Below, piece after piece: positions 21,691 through 35,500 of a stretch of 64,000 nucleotides of DNA. Below the pieces are notes generated by a model that did not search any database, had not been told where the DNA came from, and saw only the letters and a list, made by a program, of their open reading frames with translations. A program made the position numbers and the translations under genes. Within the stretch, counting starts at the first letter, position 1. Each line of letters starts with the position of its first letter. The stretch is taken from NCBI GenBank assembly GCA_947359465.1, contig OX375873.1, positions 138,381,916 through 138,445,915 on the forward strand, read 5' to 3'. The stretch comes from Metellina segmentata (lineage: Eukaryota > Arthropoda > Arachnida > Araneae > Tetragnathidae).

Positions 21691-23259
21691 TTTGAGGAAT
21701 AGAGTAGTGCGACGGAAGCAGAAAAAAATAAGAATTGGGTACCCCCGGGTGCTAACTCGAGACAAGTAAATGCCATGAGAAAGGATTACTAGAGAACTTG
21801 GGTTCGTGAACCCGCACGCACCTAAAGATGTGCCACTGAGGACCGTTTGTTGAATGTTGCTAAAAAATCATCGCGATCGGTGTCAATGATTAAAAATTAT
21901 ATGCTGGTTCTTCCCATATCACCTAACGCAACTGCATTTTATGCGACGCCAACTTTGTGTTACCGTCACACGGATATGATTCGAATATTCTCTACGATTG
22001 AATTCAATGGACTTTTTCGAACATTCTCGAAGGTCATAAGGATTTTAAATACCTGAAAACAGGATCCTCAGTTATTCCACAAGAAATCGATGTAGTACGA
22101 TTAACAAAACGTTTCCAAATGCTCTGATTCATATTATTTTATTGCTCAATTCGAACTTGAATACTGATTTTCCTGTAACGTTCTGTAAGGAATATCTCTA
22201 TTTATTTAGCACATATCACTGAAGGATGCCTCTTTTAAATGATCACTAATAATAACATTTATACAAAGCTAGCTATTTTTTATTGTATTGTGATATAGTG
22301 TGCATCATTAAATGTTATCAATGGGACAGTGCATATTACAAATGTTATTTAGCATAAACATGATTAGCAAGAGAAAAAAATACTCTTAGATAAATGTTAG
22401 GATATAATATATTATATGGGTGTGTGGATAGTGACGTTTCTTGAATATAATAATAAATATTGTTATCACGTTTTAAGTATTTCTTATGTTATAAAAAATT
22501 TAAAGATAGAAAATAACTAGGCTCTTAGGGTTGAAAATAATATAAGGTTTCAAAATTATGTGTTTTAGTTTTCAGGAATCATTTGGTTCAAAAGGCCTGG
22601 GGTGTTCTGAAAATTGTCATTGAGAAAACGATAGTTTTGTATCAATCTGTTTTGGAAACCTCATACATTGTGACATTACATACCAACACTCAGAAGAACC
22701 GAATGCTATTCGATTCCGATGAAACGAGATGTTGAAGGAGGATCCTTTCTTTTTTCATAGCACTCAATTAAAAACCCGTATAATATACGCCTATCCATGT
22801 AAGTAAAACGGTATTATCGCACTATGGTAATTGTCAGGATTTAGCGAAGGTAATAAAATTAAGAGTTTGGTTTCTTGTTGGATAGGACGTATTGAAAGAA
22901 AAATTCTAGCAACACATCAGTATTTAAATTTTAGACCTAGTGGACTCTTACTTCTATTTAAAACTGATTAAAGTTTGACTTCAACATTTAGTTTTCACAA
23001 ACGTGTCTTCAATAAATTTGAAAACTTCTTGTTTGGATACAAGCTGAATCGCTAGGGCTCTAAAGCAAAAAATCCCTCAACGAGTGCTATGAATTCATGT
23101 CACTACCCACAAATTCAGAAACTATTTCTTATAGCCCTGCATTGTATTTTCCAGTTTAAGAGCACTTCTGAAGTTTGGTGGCAAATTATCATTCAGTGTT
23201 TCAAAAAAAAAAAAAAGAAGAATGAAGCTACAAATAAATGCTACTGCCTTCTTTCTTAC

Positions 23260-23416
23260 CTGGAAGACTGTCACCGTAGCCCACAGAAAATTGTCGAAAT
23301 TCATTCTGTCGCAAAGGCAGTATGGTTCCGGCTTCTGTAATTCTTTGCAAGTGCACATACCTCTCCCGTCGGCCCTCCTGCAAAATCTACCTCCGAACAA
23401 ATGCATGCCCAAGAGG
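23260..23416 (-). CDS. Ca-alpha1T: Cav3 alternative exon: long five-cysteine domain II turret (157 bp)
   Basis: The acceptor GTTACCCTCTGTAG then C and the donor TTCCAG|GTAAGA enclose one completing base plus 52 codons (phase 2 in, 0 out). It starts LLGMHLFGGRFCRRADG, the end of S5, passes through a turret with five cysteines (RFC, GMC, TC, YC, LC in order) and ends with the descending pore helix CDRMNFDNFLWATVTVFQ. Its boundaries and ends match the exon at 28480-28594 exactly, so the two are alternatives for the same protein segment. The turret is 14 residues longer here. In invertebrate Cav3 channels this corresponds to the five-cysteine turret form described in the literature. Confidence 0.95.
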
Positions 23417-23736
23417 CTACAGAGGGTAACACATCATTAAGGATAGGTGGTAGCTCCGCAAAAACAGACGCCATTTTTTTTTCAAAACTCAAATGCCACC
23501 ACATATTTCAAAGCACTACTCGCGGGGCGTGTGTAAAGTCAGAGCTTGTAATTGTCCTGCCGAAATTGTTTTCCTGTTCCAGATTTCAATTCTAAAATGT
23601 TTACTTGACCGTCTTATGAAGCGTTATAAGAGATGTGACTAAAGCGCCACTTTCAGCAAGGCTTTTTACTGTCACGAAAGCTAGTGGGTTATCATCCATT
23701 TGGCAAGATCGAACCTGACACTGGAAAGAGCAATAC

Positions 23737-23960
23737 TTAACCCTCCAAGTGGTTTTGATATATATATCTAGTCCATCGAGATCTGACCAGTTTTGCGAAT
23801 GACAAAATATCTGGCCCATCAAGATTTGGCTGAATTTTTTATATGACGAGATCGAGATCTGGTTCCTTTTCTTCTTTTGACGAGATATCTCGTTCCTCAA
23901 GGACTGACCAGCTTTGCTAATGGTGAGATAAATCGTCCAGACAACCACCAGGAGGGTTAA
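23737..23960. mobile_element. TTAA-flanked MITE, best-preserved copy
   Basis: The element 23741-23956 lies between TTAA (23737-23740) and TTAA (23957-23960). It begins CCCTCCAAGTGGTTTTGA and ends ACAACCACCAGGAGGG, an imperfect inverted repeat. TTAA duplications with CCC...GGG termini are characteristic of piggyBac transposons. The interior has ATATCTAGTCCATCGAGATC, AATGACAAAATATCTGGCCC and GACGAGATATCTCGTTCC. No coding capacity. At least six related copies lie in Cav3 introns in this window. Confidence 0.82.
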
Positions 23961-26900
23961 ATGACGAAATTCCATTAAAATCTTGAACATATAACAATAT
24001 CTGTTATTATTTTCTTAAATCTGTTTCATATAAGTATATGTCCATAAGGCTACTCAAAGCTAAAATAATTCTAAAATAAAAAACAAAGCATACTAGATAG
24101 TATTGAAAGGTGGTAAATCGCATAGTGTGCATCGCAAGAATGCATATTATTAATTGTCATCTTCGAATCCAGGTTAAGGAATAATCGAAAATTCATCTGA
24201 AGCAATAGGATGTTTCATAATAGATTTAGTACTAGAATGCCTGCTGATTTTCTGGCATGAGATTGCTTTTGGGATTCGCAGATTACTTCGCAATGAATGG
24301 TAAAATATTCAAAACCATAACATGGAAGGCGCACCCTCCTCGCCTCTTGCCGTCTTCGACGGGCCTGGCACTCCTCTGGTCTGCCAGTGTAGGCATAAGA
24401 AACAACAATAACATATTCAAAACCTCAATCGAAAATTTATGCTGTCAGATATAATAGTAGAGTAACAATCATCATAGTACCAATAACTCAAAGCTCAATT
24501 TTCACTCGGGATAATATATATGGTACCTCTAGGAATTCGATATCTGGATTTGGTTGCTGCCATCTTAGTTAACTAGATGATGAGTTTAAATACAAGAAAT
24601 TTTTAAGCTTAAATTCATGTTTCAAAAACAATTGAAGGTCGTTTGTATGAGTTACGAACAAAAGTTCTTTAGTATAAAATAGAATATTACTTTGATCAAT
24701 CGTCGATAAAAGTTGAAGGAATTTAAATCGCCTGTTTATTTTTACGTTACGGTATTTATAGCTAGCTTTTCCAACATGAATGAGTTTTGTAAGATTTAAC
24801 AATTTTCTTGATCGTTTTTTCAGCGATGTATTCGAACTATTAAGACAAAGGGATGATTTTTGTACGAAAAAAAAAAAGGATCGAGTATAGGCACACATGA
24901 TTGTGTCCTATCTAAACTATCCCTCAGGGTCTCTGAATTTACAAACGCCCCGTTTTAAATACCATTTCATTGTTATTGTGGTACTTGTTGAGAAACAGCT
25001 GCTAAGCTCACGGTGAGTATCTAATTTCTTTTGTTTTTCAATATTTAGAACGTATAATTCCTCGTTTCTTGTGTATACGGGACTCATAATTATAAAAAAA
25101 CATTAACACATCATTACAGCACAAAATAAATCCTCTATTTTTTGCAAATCTTATAGAGATGAAACCTTGATACGTAAACTATAATAAATACACCATCTCT
25201 TTGATTGTTAATCTTCTTTAAATAGTTCATAAGATTAAATTAAGGGGAGTTGCAAAGCACTTTCCTAAGCTCTCAAGAATTCATGATTAATTCAGATGTG
25301 TGATAGAATACTTTAATTTTAACTACCTTTTTAATATAAAAGTAATTGATGCAAACAAAATTTGTGAGTGAATTCTTATGTTTAGATAATAACTATATTG
25401 CATGAACATGAATATTTAAATGAGAAATAATTTTTGGAGTAAAAACAAGCAAATATTATTTAATAAGAAATTTAACCGATCTCATTAAAGGATTTCAAAC
25501 TAATTAGTCCATTCTTTTACTTGTTACAATTAAACAGTTTTCTTCGAATGTAATGTTATCCTCCCAATTAAAATAATTTATTTTAGGTTTATTCTCGAGA
25601 AATATTGGAGATATTCGTCTTGAGACTAGATAAGAAGTATTGACTTCAAATATTCTATCATTATCCAAAAAACATAATCTCGGATTTCTTTTCGAAATCT
25701 TGTGAACTTTAAAAATTTTGTACTATATATATATCAAGTAATCTGAAGATTTTAGAATGTTAGGCGCATCCCATCAAAAGCTTTTATAAAAACTAAAATG
25801 ATTTATATGAATAAAGTTTTGCAAATTACTTCAGTTCTTTTATGTTTCAAACTTTTATCACACAGCTCAATATGAAAATTGAAAGAGAAAAAATTCAGAA
25901 CATACTGAGTGCTACTTAAAAAATTTCGTAAATATTCCAAAAAGTAAATGTAGCATCTACAAATAAAATATTGACTACATTATAGTATGAGCTTCGTAAA
26001 AGTGAAAAAAAAAAAACTAAGTAAGATAAAAGTGCTAAATCCTTTTCCTAAAGCAACAGCAACGAAGTTACTAAATACTTTTCAGAAATATGAACTTTAG
26101 AAAGCCTTCTACGAAGAACAGTATCACGTAAAAACAAATGTAACAAATATTATAAAATTTATTGATGTTAAAGTGTCAAAACACAACATTTGATTCGAAA
26201 TCATGAAATTGTAAAGTACCGCTTTTGTAACTGTTGAGCAGAAATTTGATGTTTTTCGCAATAATGTTAAATACTACTATTTCTTAAATTCTAAGCAGAA
26301 ATTTGAACAGTAAAATTTTTATCGTCAATGCAATATGTAGGACATATTTAGAACTACATTAAAGAAAGGAAAATTAGATATTTCAGATGTGGTATCAGTT
26401 ATTCTCAGATTTATTTTTTTCCAGCAAGCCCCTCTCCGTCATTTATCTCAAAATATAAAGGAAATTATCAATATATTTTGATTTTTTCGCCCTCAAAGAA
26501 TTACCATATAGCTCTGAACGTATAACATATGAACTAATATTACTTAGAAAAAATGTAAAGCAATATGATAGCGATTGAATGTTGATAAAAAGGGCGCTTA
26601 AAGTATTTCGTATATATATTAACTAAATTCATCAAGCGAAGATATTTTTTCAGAAACAATAAAAACCAAATTTTTTAAAAACAATCTATTTAGCACATAT
26701 AAAAGTTACTTAATCACGTAAAATTCCTATTAGGTTTTTTTTAGGTACTTACGTTTTTTTCCACATTTGATTGAAATTGACACTGAATTAGATAGTTTAT
26801 TTGTAAAAAGTTTCAACAAATTTTGGATAAGTATTCTAAAGCAGTTAAAAAAGAACCTTACACACAAAATATTCGTTACAATATTAATATATTAAGTTTA

Positions 26901-28479
26901 ATTTATAAACTTATTGTGAGAGTTGACTGTTCCTGTTAAAAAGATATCTTGTATAACTTAAAAGCTCGGTAATTTGTTCCTCTACGATACTTTTTTACTG
27001 CACTTAAGAGAACAGATTTTAAATTAATTTAGCCACGATGATATGGTAGTAAAATATTTAAAGTAAATAAAATTTTCCTTTGGTTTTTGAAAGTGGTCCA
27101 GCTGATAGGTGATTACATATTTATCAAGATAAAAGTTATTGCGGTTGCTTTAGGAAGATCGTCTAAAGATTGAACTAAAATAGAAATAGAAGTGAATATG
27201 TATAATGATATTAAGAAAGCAAACCAGAAATAAATAAAAGAAAACGAGATATAAAAAATTGGAATCTGAAGTGGAGAGTTAACACTGTTTAAAATATTTC
27301 TCTTTCTAGAATACTTTCCTATACACGTTCCTTTCCGTTGTTTTTGCAATTCGTGATGTCGTTGTGCATTGTTCAATTATCTTCATGTTCTAAATATTTT
27401 ATGCTATATTTTTTTCAGTCTTCTTTACTCTCCGAAGTAAAGTAAACGAATTTTTAGTTCTTTTTGAGAGCTGAAGAATAGTTTTTAGGAAATGCTTCAA
27501 TGCAAATTGAGAAAGAGGAAGCATTACGGGGTAAAAAAAATGCTCTTTCCTGTTGTGTGCAGAACGTGAACTAGCACTGTGAGCTTAAGATAATACAAGC
27601 AGCGAAAAGGGTTTAAGCAGATAGCGAAAACTTGAGCACTATGTGTCTGTGCCGAGCGTCAATGGAATAGTAAGAAAAAGAAATAAAGAAAGTTGCAAAG
27701 GACACAATTTTGGTGGGGCTTCTAATCTCTAGCTAAAGACAACATCAATAAGTCAGTGTATGTGCAATCGTAGAAAAATATGGCTAAGCTTTCGTTTGGT
27801 CGCCAAAAATTCTATTTAAAAATATCCCTTTCTAACATAACTATTTAGTAAGGTTGAGAGTTTTCATCTCGTTATAGAAAACGTTTCAAAAAAGTGCTCA
27901 GATATTTGAAAAAAATAGTATCAAAAATCCAAAAAAAATGTCAAAAACAATTCTTTTTAAGAACAAAATGATATATAAACAAAGATTAAACAATAGAACG
28001 AATAAGTATAAAATTATAAAAGAAGAAATTAAAATCAAAATAAATAAACTACTGAAGTGATTCTAGGATACATTTCTAAGTGTATAGTGATCCGTTTTTG
28101 GCAAAAAATTCGTTTTATACTGAATAAGTTTCCCCTTTTACTTGTTGCACATACAGTACACGAAACAGTGTTCACAATTCAAAATTTCCGTTATCATTTT
28201 ACACGGTATACTAGAACTAATGTAATTTAATTCTAAGACAAAAGTGATATAAAGCAAATTCGTACGTAGGAAAGGTTGATGCACAACTACTAACATGACT
28301 ACACTTAGTTATGGGTTGTTGAACAGAAAATAGGGGTGTTTTAACAGAAAAAAAGGAGTTACCAAAGTTTTGAGACGATGAGATTCTTTTGTTTTTTTAC
28401 AAAAAGCAAATCAAGGTTTCATCCTACAGACAGAGCTCAAAACAGAGGAGGCATAAAAATTGGTTTGTTGAACCAGTAC
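23961..28479. other. Intron between the alternative turret exons, largely featureless
   Basis: A 5063-bp intron (23417-28479) separates the two turret exons. Apart from the MITE at its 3' side it is AT-rich with scattered short open frames. No coding similarity, terminal repeat or tandem array was recognised. If selection between the two exons uses base-paired intronic elements they would be expected here or in the flanking introns, but none was identified by eye. Confidence 0.6.
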
Positions 28480-28594
28480 CTGAAATACTGTGACTATGGC
28501 CCATAGCAATGAGTCAAAATTCTTCCTGTCACAATCACTGCTATCTTCGGACTTTTCACAGAACTTACACCCGAAAAGGTTCATGCCGAGAATA
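28480..28594 (-). CDS. Ca-alpha1T: Cav3 alternative exon: short three-cysteine domain II turret (115 bp)
   Basis: The acceptor CGGCCTTCTTTCAG then T, and the donor TTTCAG|GTACTG, bound one completing base plus 38 codons (phase 2 in, 0 out). It begins [19 protein letters not shown], has three turret cysteines (FGC, FC, DC), and ends with the descending pore helix [18 protein letters not shown]. Joined to the S4-S5 exon it gives FIFIFSILGM, the canonical Cav3 wording, and to the filter exon it gives [11 protein letters not shown]. It is the first of two interchangeable exons; the other is at 23260-23416. The short form resembles the usual vertebrate T-type turret start more closely (FGCKF). Confidence 0.96.
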
Positions 28595-31030
28595 CTGAAA
28601 GAAGGCCGAAAAGAAAAGGCAAACCTCCTATTAGGTACAGTTTGGAATTCAGGCAAGTACACTGGATGGAATAATAAAGGTCCGAAAGTTTTCGAAACAT
28701 CCGCTAGTGTCAGGTCCTTGATAAAAGGCACAGGTTATTCAAAGTATCAATTCAGCTTTTAGAATAGCTTAAAGTCTCGAGAAAACATTTGAATACGCTT
28801 TAGTTACTCGCTGGAAACAATTTTTGATTTGTGAAAGATGCATTTAAAATCTTTTAGATACCAACTAGATTTTAAAAGCGAGTTTAACTTGATATTCTTT
28901 CGAGAAGCGCGCTCTAATGCAAAAAGAGTGTATGGAATATATTTGTAATTTCATTTTAGTTCACGATCGACTACTTTTTAATTACAAAATAATAGTCGTT
29001 ATTGTGAAAGAATAACGTACTTTCAAATATAAAAATCAGTGCATTATAATATATGTTGCTTTATTTTGACGGACAAATACTTCGATTAAAAATGTTTTTG
29101 ATTAATGCAATTAATGTAAAATTTTCAGAAATTAAAAGTAACTTTTTTGCTATTTTGAAAATGCTCCTATTATTTACCATCACGAATACTCTATTGAAAA
29201 TAATTTAAAAGGGAACAGAAAAGTTCTTGTTTTATTGAGAACCTTTAATTGTTTTTATTTGAGACTTTGTTTTGAATTTCAAGCTTTGAGTACAGCTCTT
29301 TTTTAATTATTCTAAGACTGAATTTTGAAGAAGAAATAGTGCCACATTAAACATTCACGAAAATTTATTAAAGTTAATTAATTAGAATTAAAGGATAGAT
29401 AAACTTTTCGATTTTGATCTTTCACGATTTCGTACGAAAATTCAATATTTTAAACTTTGAAATATTAAAGAGGATTTTTGATTTTTTTTTTATGATTTTA
29501 GATTTATTACATCAATTTCTCACAGAAAACATATTTCATGTTTAAGTTAGAGATCTTTTAAAAACATGACCGATCAATGTAAGATTGAAAACCTAGTCAA
29601 CGAAATCCGACAGGTAAATCCAAAAGCAGACATTCTATACCAAAAAGCAATATGCTCTCTAAATGTATTGATTCGTTGATTTCTATTGCCATTCAGCAAA
29701 ACCCTTGTTATTCCATCAGCAGTCTAGCAAATTTAGTGCAAAGAACATAGAAACGCCGATCACCTCACGAAAGAAAAAAATAAATACCAAACCGAAAATC
29801 AAAAGTAAAAGGAAATTAAAAAACGAACACGAGAGAATATAAACAATAGAAACGATAAACAATATGCTGACACAAAAAACGCTTCACAAAATGAGACGAA
29901 AATATATCATAATCATCATCCAAAAGAGAAAAGGATAAAAAATTAGCATCAAACAATCGGGGTGGTAAAAAATGCACGTTCTTCCAAAGTTTCAAAAAAT
30001 GCACAAAGTCAAATGTAAAACACACATCAGAGAAAACGAACACGAGTTCCAGACATTCATCAAGATACTCCTTTCTGATTGGTGAGTGCATAGGGAATGA
30101 GAACACTAATAATGTTTAAAATAACAGCGAACATTCTTCCAAAAAATGAATCAAAAATGCAGATGGAAAAGACATGCAAGTATACTTCATGCCGTGGTAT
30201 ATGCTTAAGAACAGTACGAAAGTCAGTAACATGCCTTCTTTTATATAATAGAAATCGATTACAGGGATCTAGTAGAGGGTGAGTACAGAGGAAAACTAAG
30301 GGATTCAAGTGTGAATAAAAAGCTTTCTGCAGATAGTGAGCTAAGCTTCCTCTTCCCGAGAAAGAAGGAGAATTATATATATAGAAACATCAGAGTATTC
30401 ATTACTTGTTAGAGTTAAATCTACAAATAATAACCTGTACTTGGACAATTTTATCTACTAGCTACATCTGTGCAAGTTATGAAAATAGGATGCAGACTTT
30501 TGTTCAAGTTTAGCGTGGCATTCAAAATAAAATGTGTCGTTGAGGTCTGTTTCTCTTCTAGTGTGCCAGAACTTAAAAACTACACTTTCTAGAACACATT
30601 GTTACTGAAAACATTTATTTGGCTTTGAGAGAAAAATCTATTGATTATTTTCCTTCTCAAGTTTTTTTCTGAGGCAAAGTTTGCTAAAAATCTTAATTTT
30701 ACATCGTTGAGCAATATTATATTGCAGCTTATAAGAATGTTTACAAATATATTAATTGAACATATTAACTATTAGTAGTACTCTGAAAAGAAAAATAAAA
30801 GTACAAAATTTATATATTCATGTGTATTTACAGTACTGAAACACACCTAAAATGGCATTCATCATACAAATGCATGCATATACATAAGTCATTTCAAGAT
30901 AAAAATATTTATCCCCAAAATTCATTAGGAGAGAACACATGGTTATAAAGTTACATTAAACCAAATAATTTAAGATAAGATATTGAATTTTATATTAAAA
31001 ATGTATTAGTTTATAATACAAAATGAATCA
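28595..31030. other. AT-rich intron, no gene seen
   Basis: Part of the intron 28595-36668. Short open frames occur on both strands but have low-complexity composition and no recognisable domain. No terminal repeats or arrays were seen in this part. Confidence 0.6.
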
Positions 31031-31039
31031 TTAAGAGAA

Positions 31040-31325
31040 AGAATGACTTCAACGAATGACCACATACAGATTCTAGGGATAACAGAACAAGGGGTCATAG
31101 GTATAAATTGAATAAGACACATTTTAATGGGAATTTAAGGAAAAATACTATTTTAATAGGGAAATAGTTGGAACGCGTTGCCAGAAAATATAGTTAATTC
31201 AAAGGGAGTGTACGAATTTAAGATACAATTGGATAGTCAGTGGTAATTGGGGAATTCATAAACAAAGGACCAGCCTTGTTGGGCTCGAGCCTGTAGCTGG
31301 TCGTCAATATTTGTATTTGTATAAC
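31040..31325 (+). pseudogene. 3' end of a CR1/L2-like LINE
   Basis: From 31087 the plus strand reads TRGHRYKLNKTHFNGNLRK, then after one frameshift NSWNALPENIVNSKGVYEF and KIQLDSQW followed by a stop at 31244-31246. The RGHxYKL ... WNxLPxxVVN ... FKxxLDxxW pattern is the C-terminus of CR1/L2-type reverse transcriptase proteins. A short 3' untranslated region with the palindromic GACCAGCCTTGTTGGGCTCG / GTAGCTGGTC follows, ending in ATTTGTATTTGTAT repeats. The copy is 5' truncated, as is usual for LINEs. Confidence 0.85.
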
Positions 31326-32261
31326 CTTCGAAAAATAAATTTCTTTTTATCTATTTAAATTTCGGTTACTTACAATTTTTTACACTATACACGCTTCTTA
31401 CTTATATAGACAATGACTAAAACAGTTTAACACTAATGAATTATATAAAAGTAATAACGTATTTATAACTTCAAGACGTACAAAGAACCTGTTTTTTAAA
31501 AACATATTACGATGAGATAATTGGAGATAAATTTATTGTATGTTTAATCGTACTTTATAAAGTTTCTATAAAATTAAGTTCCACAAATTAGTAGTTTATT
31601 CTAATTTAAGTTTTGGGCTTTCATCTTAACACCTAAGAAAATTTTACAGTTCCAGATTAACTTTAGCAACAAAACTTTGGATTCTTAGAGATCTTAAAGT
31701 TAATCAACTAAAAAACAAATAGAAATGTTTTCAGCAAATTAGATTAATTGTTTACGCCAATTTACAACACAAAGCAAGCAATTACAAAGTTGGGCTTTTT
31801 ATTCCGAGGTTTTATCGAAGTAATTAAAGTATAAGCGCAATTAAACTAGCTTTTATAAAATTTTCTAAAAACACTTTTAGAAAGTATTTTCTCAAGACGA
31901 GATGATGTTTTAATTGTTAGGTGGATGTCTATGTAAAATGTTCCCATTTTTATTGAATGATTCTTTTTTCTCGTATTCTTGCATTCATTTTCGAATTCTT
32001 ATGTAGAGGTAAAATTATTTTACGAGTAAATCAATATACAAACTAGATATTTATTCCAAAATTAGAATACTTCGACTGTTAATTACTACGTGATTTCACA
32101 GTTAAACTTAAGTCAATAACATTGTTTAAATAAATCGAGTTACCGTGGAACAATGTCAGGATAAATACAAGTTGATGTTTTTGCTAGATACATAAAAACG
32201 AAATCTAAAATTCCAGATTTTACTGTGAGTTTTTGTTGATTTTTACATTTATACATATATA

Positions 32262-32520
32262 TCGCACCCCGACAAGAAAAGTGACACACACACACACACA
32301 CAACTCTCAAAATTGCAGAAATTGAGAAAGATCAACCTAAAGGATACTATAAAACTTCTATTGAAATAGTATAAGTTTTTCTTTTAAATTTTAAGTAAGT
32401 ATTTATGGTGGTAACTTCTGTTATATTCTATAGAATAGTAATATAACACGCTGGGGCACCTCAAACATATTTTTTAATGACATATTTTTTACTTGTGTCA
32501 CTTTTCTTGCCGGGATGCGA
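32262..32520. mobile_element. Small MITE with ~26-bp terminal inverted repeats and TA ends
   Basis: The left end TCGCACCCCGACAAGAAAAG continues with TGAC; the right end is its inverse, GTCACTTTTCTTGCCGGGATGCGA. TA dinucleotides flank both (32260-32261 and 32521-32522), as for Tc1/mariner-type insertions. The interior is AT-rich, with an (AC)n run at 32283-32302 directly next to the left arm. It has no coding capacity. Confidence 0.8.
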
Positions 32521-32522
32521 TA

Positions 32523-35500
32523 TGTTGTATTTAAAATTTCTTAAAAATTCCGATGACAATAACTTCTGGAGTATGATGGAACTTAAAACATTCTACCTAA
32601 AGAAAATGTTTAGAGGAATACAGAAACCTGAGTGGTTGGGTCTTCCTTAATTTACATTAATTATCTTTAAAAACAAGTTAAATTATTTCTTGATATCATA
32701 CCAGAATTTAAAATGATGCACAGTGTGTCATTTTTGCAATCCATGTGGACAAGATTAAATTTTCTTAGTGTCTCAGATTGTAAAAAAATACATCGTATTT
32801 TAAAAGCAATATGCTCCCTTAGCAAAACAATGGCGTTCTTTTTCCATGCAAGTCATCCTAACAGAAAGTATAGGGGTTCAAATTAACTTTCTGCGTGTCT
32901 GAAAAAAACCATTGTTTATACATTTCATTAAATTTGATATATTTCTGCATTCAAATAGTAACTAAAAATAGTTGAAAATACACCAAACCAGTATTTTATC
33001 ACTCAGTCTCCTGTAACAACTCACCACAAACCAGTGTAGTTTTGAAGAAATAATTTTGTCCCCCCTAGATTGCTAAAATGACACACAGCGATGAGATGGG
33101 TCTATAGATGGATTTTATCTTTATCACCTCCAATTAAAGTAAAAATAAATTGACTACATGGAACACAAGCAATACATATTTCAATTTAACAACCTTGATA
33201 AGTAAAACATGTAGCAGGAAAATAACCAGCTTTGGTTTTTGAACCGTTTAAACACTAGTAAATGTCTAAACTCGAATCATTGATAGAATACGGAATTAAG
33301 TTCAAGTCATGAAGAAGCCAGCTTCGATTTGGGAATAAAAATGCTATATTCATCAATTTAAAAGCTCTTTGGAACGTATGCAAAGTTGTATGAGTTAGAG
33401 TAATTTTCAGACAACTTTTAGAAACTAGAAAATAATCAAACTTATCACGACTTCATAAAAAGTGATTGATATTTTCTTTGAAGATGTATAAAAATGCTGT
33501 AGTCTTTAAAAAAAAGTTCAATTGTAAAAAGCTGAACTTGTAAGAGTCGTGCATTTTTACAGTTGTATAACAACATATGTTTCAAATTTTTCTAGCAAAT
33601 TAACTGAAAATTAAGAATTTAGCAATATATTCTGTAATTTATTAGAACGATATGAGTTTTATTTTAGTTACAAAGCTAATATAAGTTATAACTTTGTTAC
33701 TAAGCAGTTAAATATATTTTCCTATTATTGAATACCTTATAACTTCTCTAAGTCTCTTGAGAGTAACATATTTTCTCTCAGCCCTAGATAACATAGAAAT
33801 GTACTTTGCGAAATTACACGAGTCTATGTTGTATAGTCGCAGAAAAAAAACAGCCACCCCTTTTATTTCGAGCACTATTCATAGTAGAGCAAATTCAAAG
33901 AAATCATCCAATAGGGAATAACGTCTTCTACAGATTCAAATACAAAACATAAGGAGACAGCATCATATCAAATTTTGAACAAACAACAAAATGTATCATG
34001 GTATGTATATTCGTTGATCGAGATTAATTGTAGTTAGTTATACGAGAATTTCAAATTTGAACACTATTTCAAACGTATTTGTCAGCGCCTTCAAACAATC
34101 GCAGAATTACTATAGTTGTTATACAAGTGAAAACTACTGGCGTGAATCACATTATTATGTTTATTATACAAGTGCAAACGATCTGAGAATTACTATCCGC
34201 GGTTTGTCACTTTTTTTAAACTTTTGGTTGTTATATAAAACTGCAATTATGAGGAAAATTAAGTGTAACTAGCGATTGGGAATGAGTCGAAATTTTGCAT
34301 GGTGATATTAGAAGTCCTGAATCGATTCACACATAAAAATATTACAAGGTTCCAATTCATAATTCTTTATACATTTATACAATAATTTTTATTGCATTAT
34401 AAAAACTATTTTAAAACTAAAACAGTAGATGAATTTGGTTTGGACTGTTTTATAGTAACATGATACAAAATATCAGCGCTGTAGAAAAATTATTTAATAA
34501 GATAACAATAAAATTCTGAGAAACTGAACTAACATTAGGAGCTCCAATTTTTCCGTACTCATAATTTGTGAAACGGTCAGACCTAATGACATGAAAGTTG
34601 GTATCTGAAGTTAAATTTAGAAATATAGATTCGAAATTGCGCAGCGATATAGGGGGTTTCAATTAGAAATTATGAAGTTGGTGCTCAATTTAATATGAAG
34701 ACGGCCACTTATTAAAATTTTAAGCATTTGAATTTATACGACGATTGTTCCTATTGAATGCCATCTTTGAATTTTCTCTACTGTTAAAATTGCTCAATTG
34801 AAGAGGGTGGTACGTTTATTTCCGGGGACTGTACCCACATTTAAACACACATTTTATGTTCGCTTCATTTTGTATTCTTCCAGAATGAATATGTTCAGGA
34901 AACGAAGCTCAAAACTAATTTAAAGATGGAAAGTGCAGTTATAAACCAATCAGCACGTGTTAGATCTATCTTGAATTATTGTTTTAAACGTCCTGAATGT
35001 TTTCAGGTGGTCGGACAGTTTTAGCTGTGTGTAACTCCGATTTACTTTCTACAACTTTGCAGGTAATAATCTAGATAATTGGTTTCTAAACTTATTAGCT
35101 TCACGGCACTTTTAGTACATCACAATTTTCTCACTAAGCCTTGAAACAGTGGGTTTTTTTAGAAGCATAAACGCTTAAAAATAGTAGTGAAAAGAGTATA
35201 TCCGGCTATTTTAATAGCCATTTCAGTTGCTCAGGTACAAAATGAATAATCGGCTAAAACACATAAAATGTGCTGATTACGTAATGAAACAGACGTTGAA
35301 GATCTCGCCAAGAAATTTAAATTTTAAACTTGAAAAACTACTTTCTAAATAAGGATTCACGACACTCTAGCAACCACAGATTTCAATGTTTTTCTCTCAT
35401 AGTTGTTACGGCTTGGAGCCAAAACTTCAAAATTGGCGCCCCTTGGAAAATTTTCTCTTTAAAGAAAAATCTAAAATATTTTATTCGTTCTCTATAGGCT

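Noticed and set aside
23260..23416. Possibility that this turret exon belongs to domain I or to another channel gene
   Set aside because: It sits between the domain II S5 and filter exons on the same strand, has the same phases as the 28480-28594 exon, and joins cleanly to [11 protein letters not shown].
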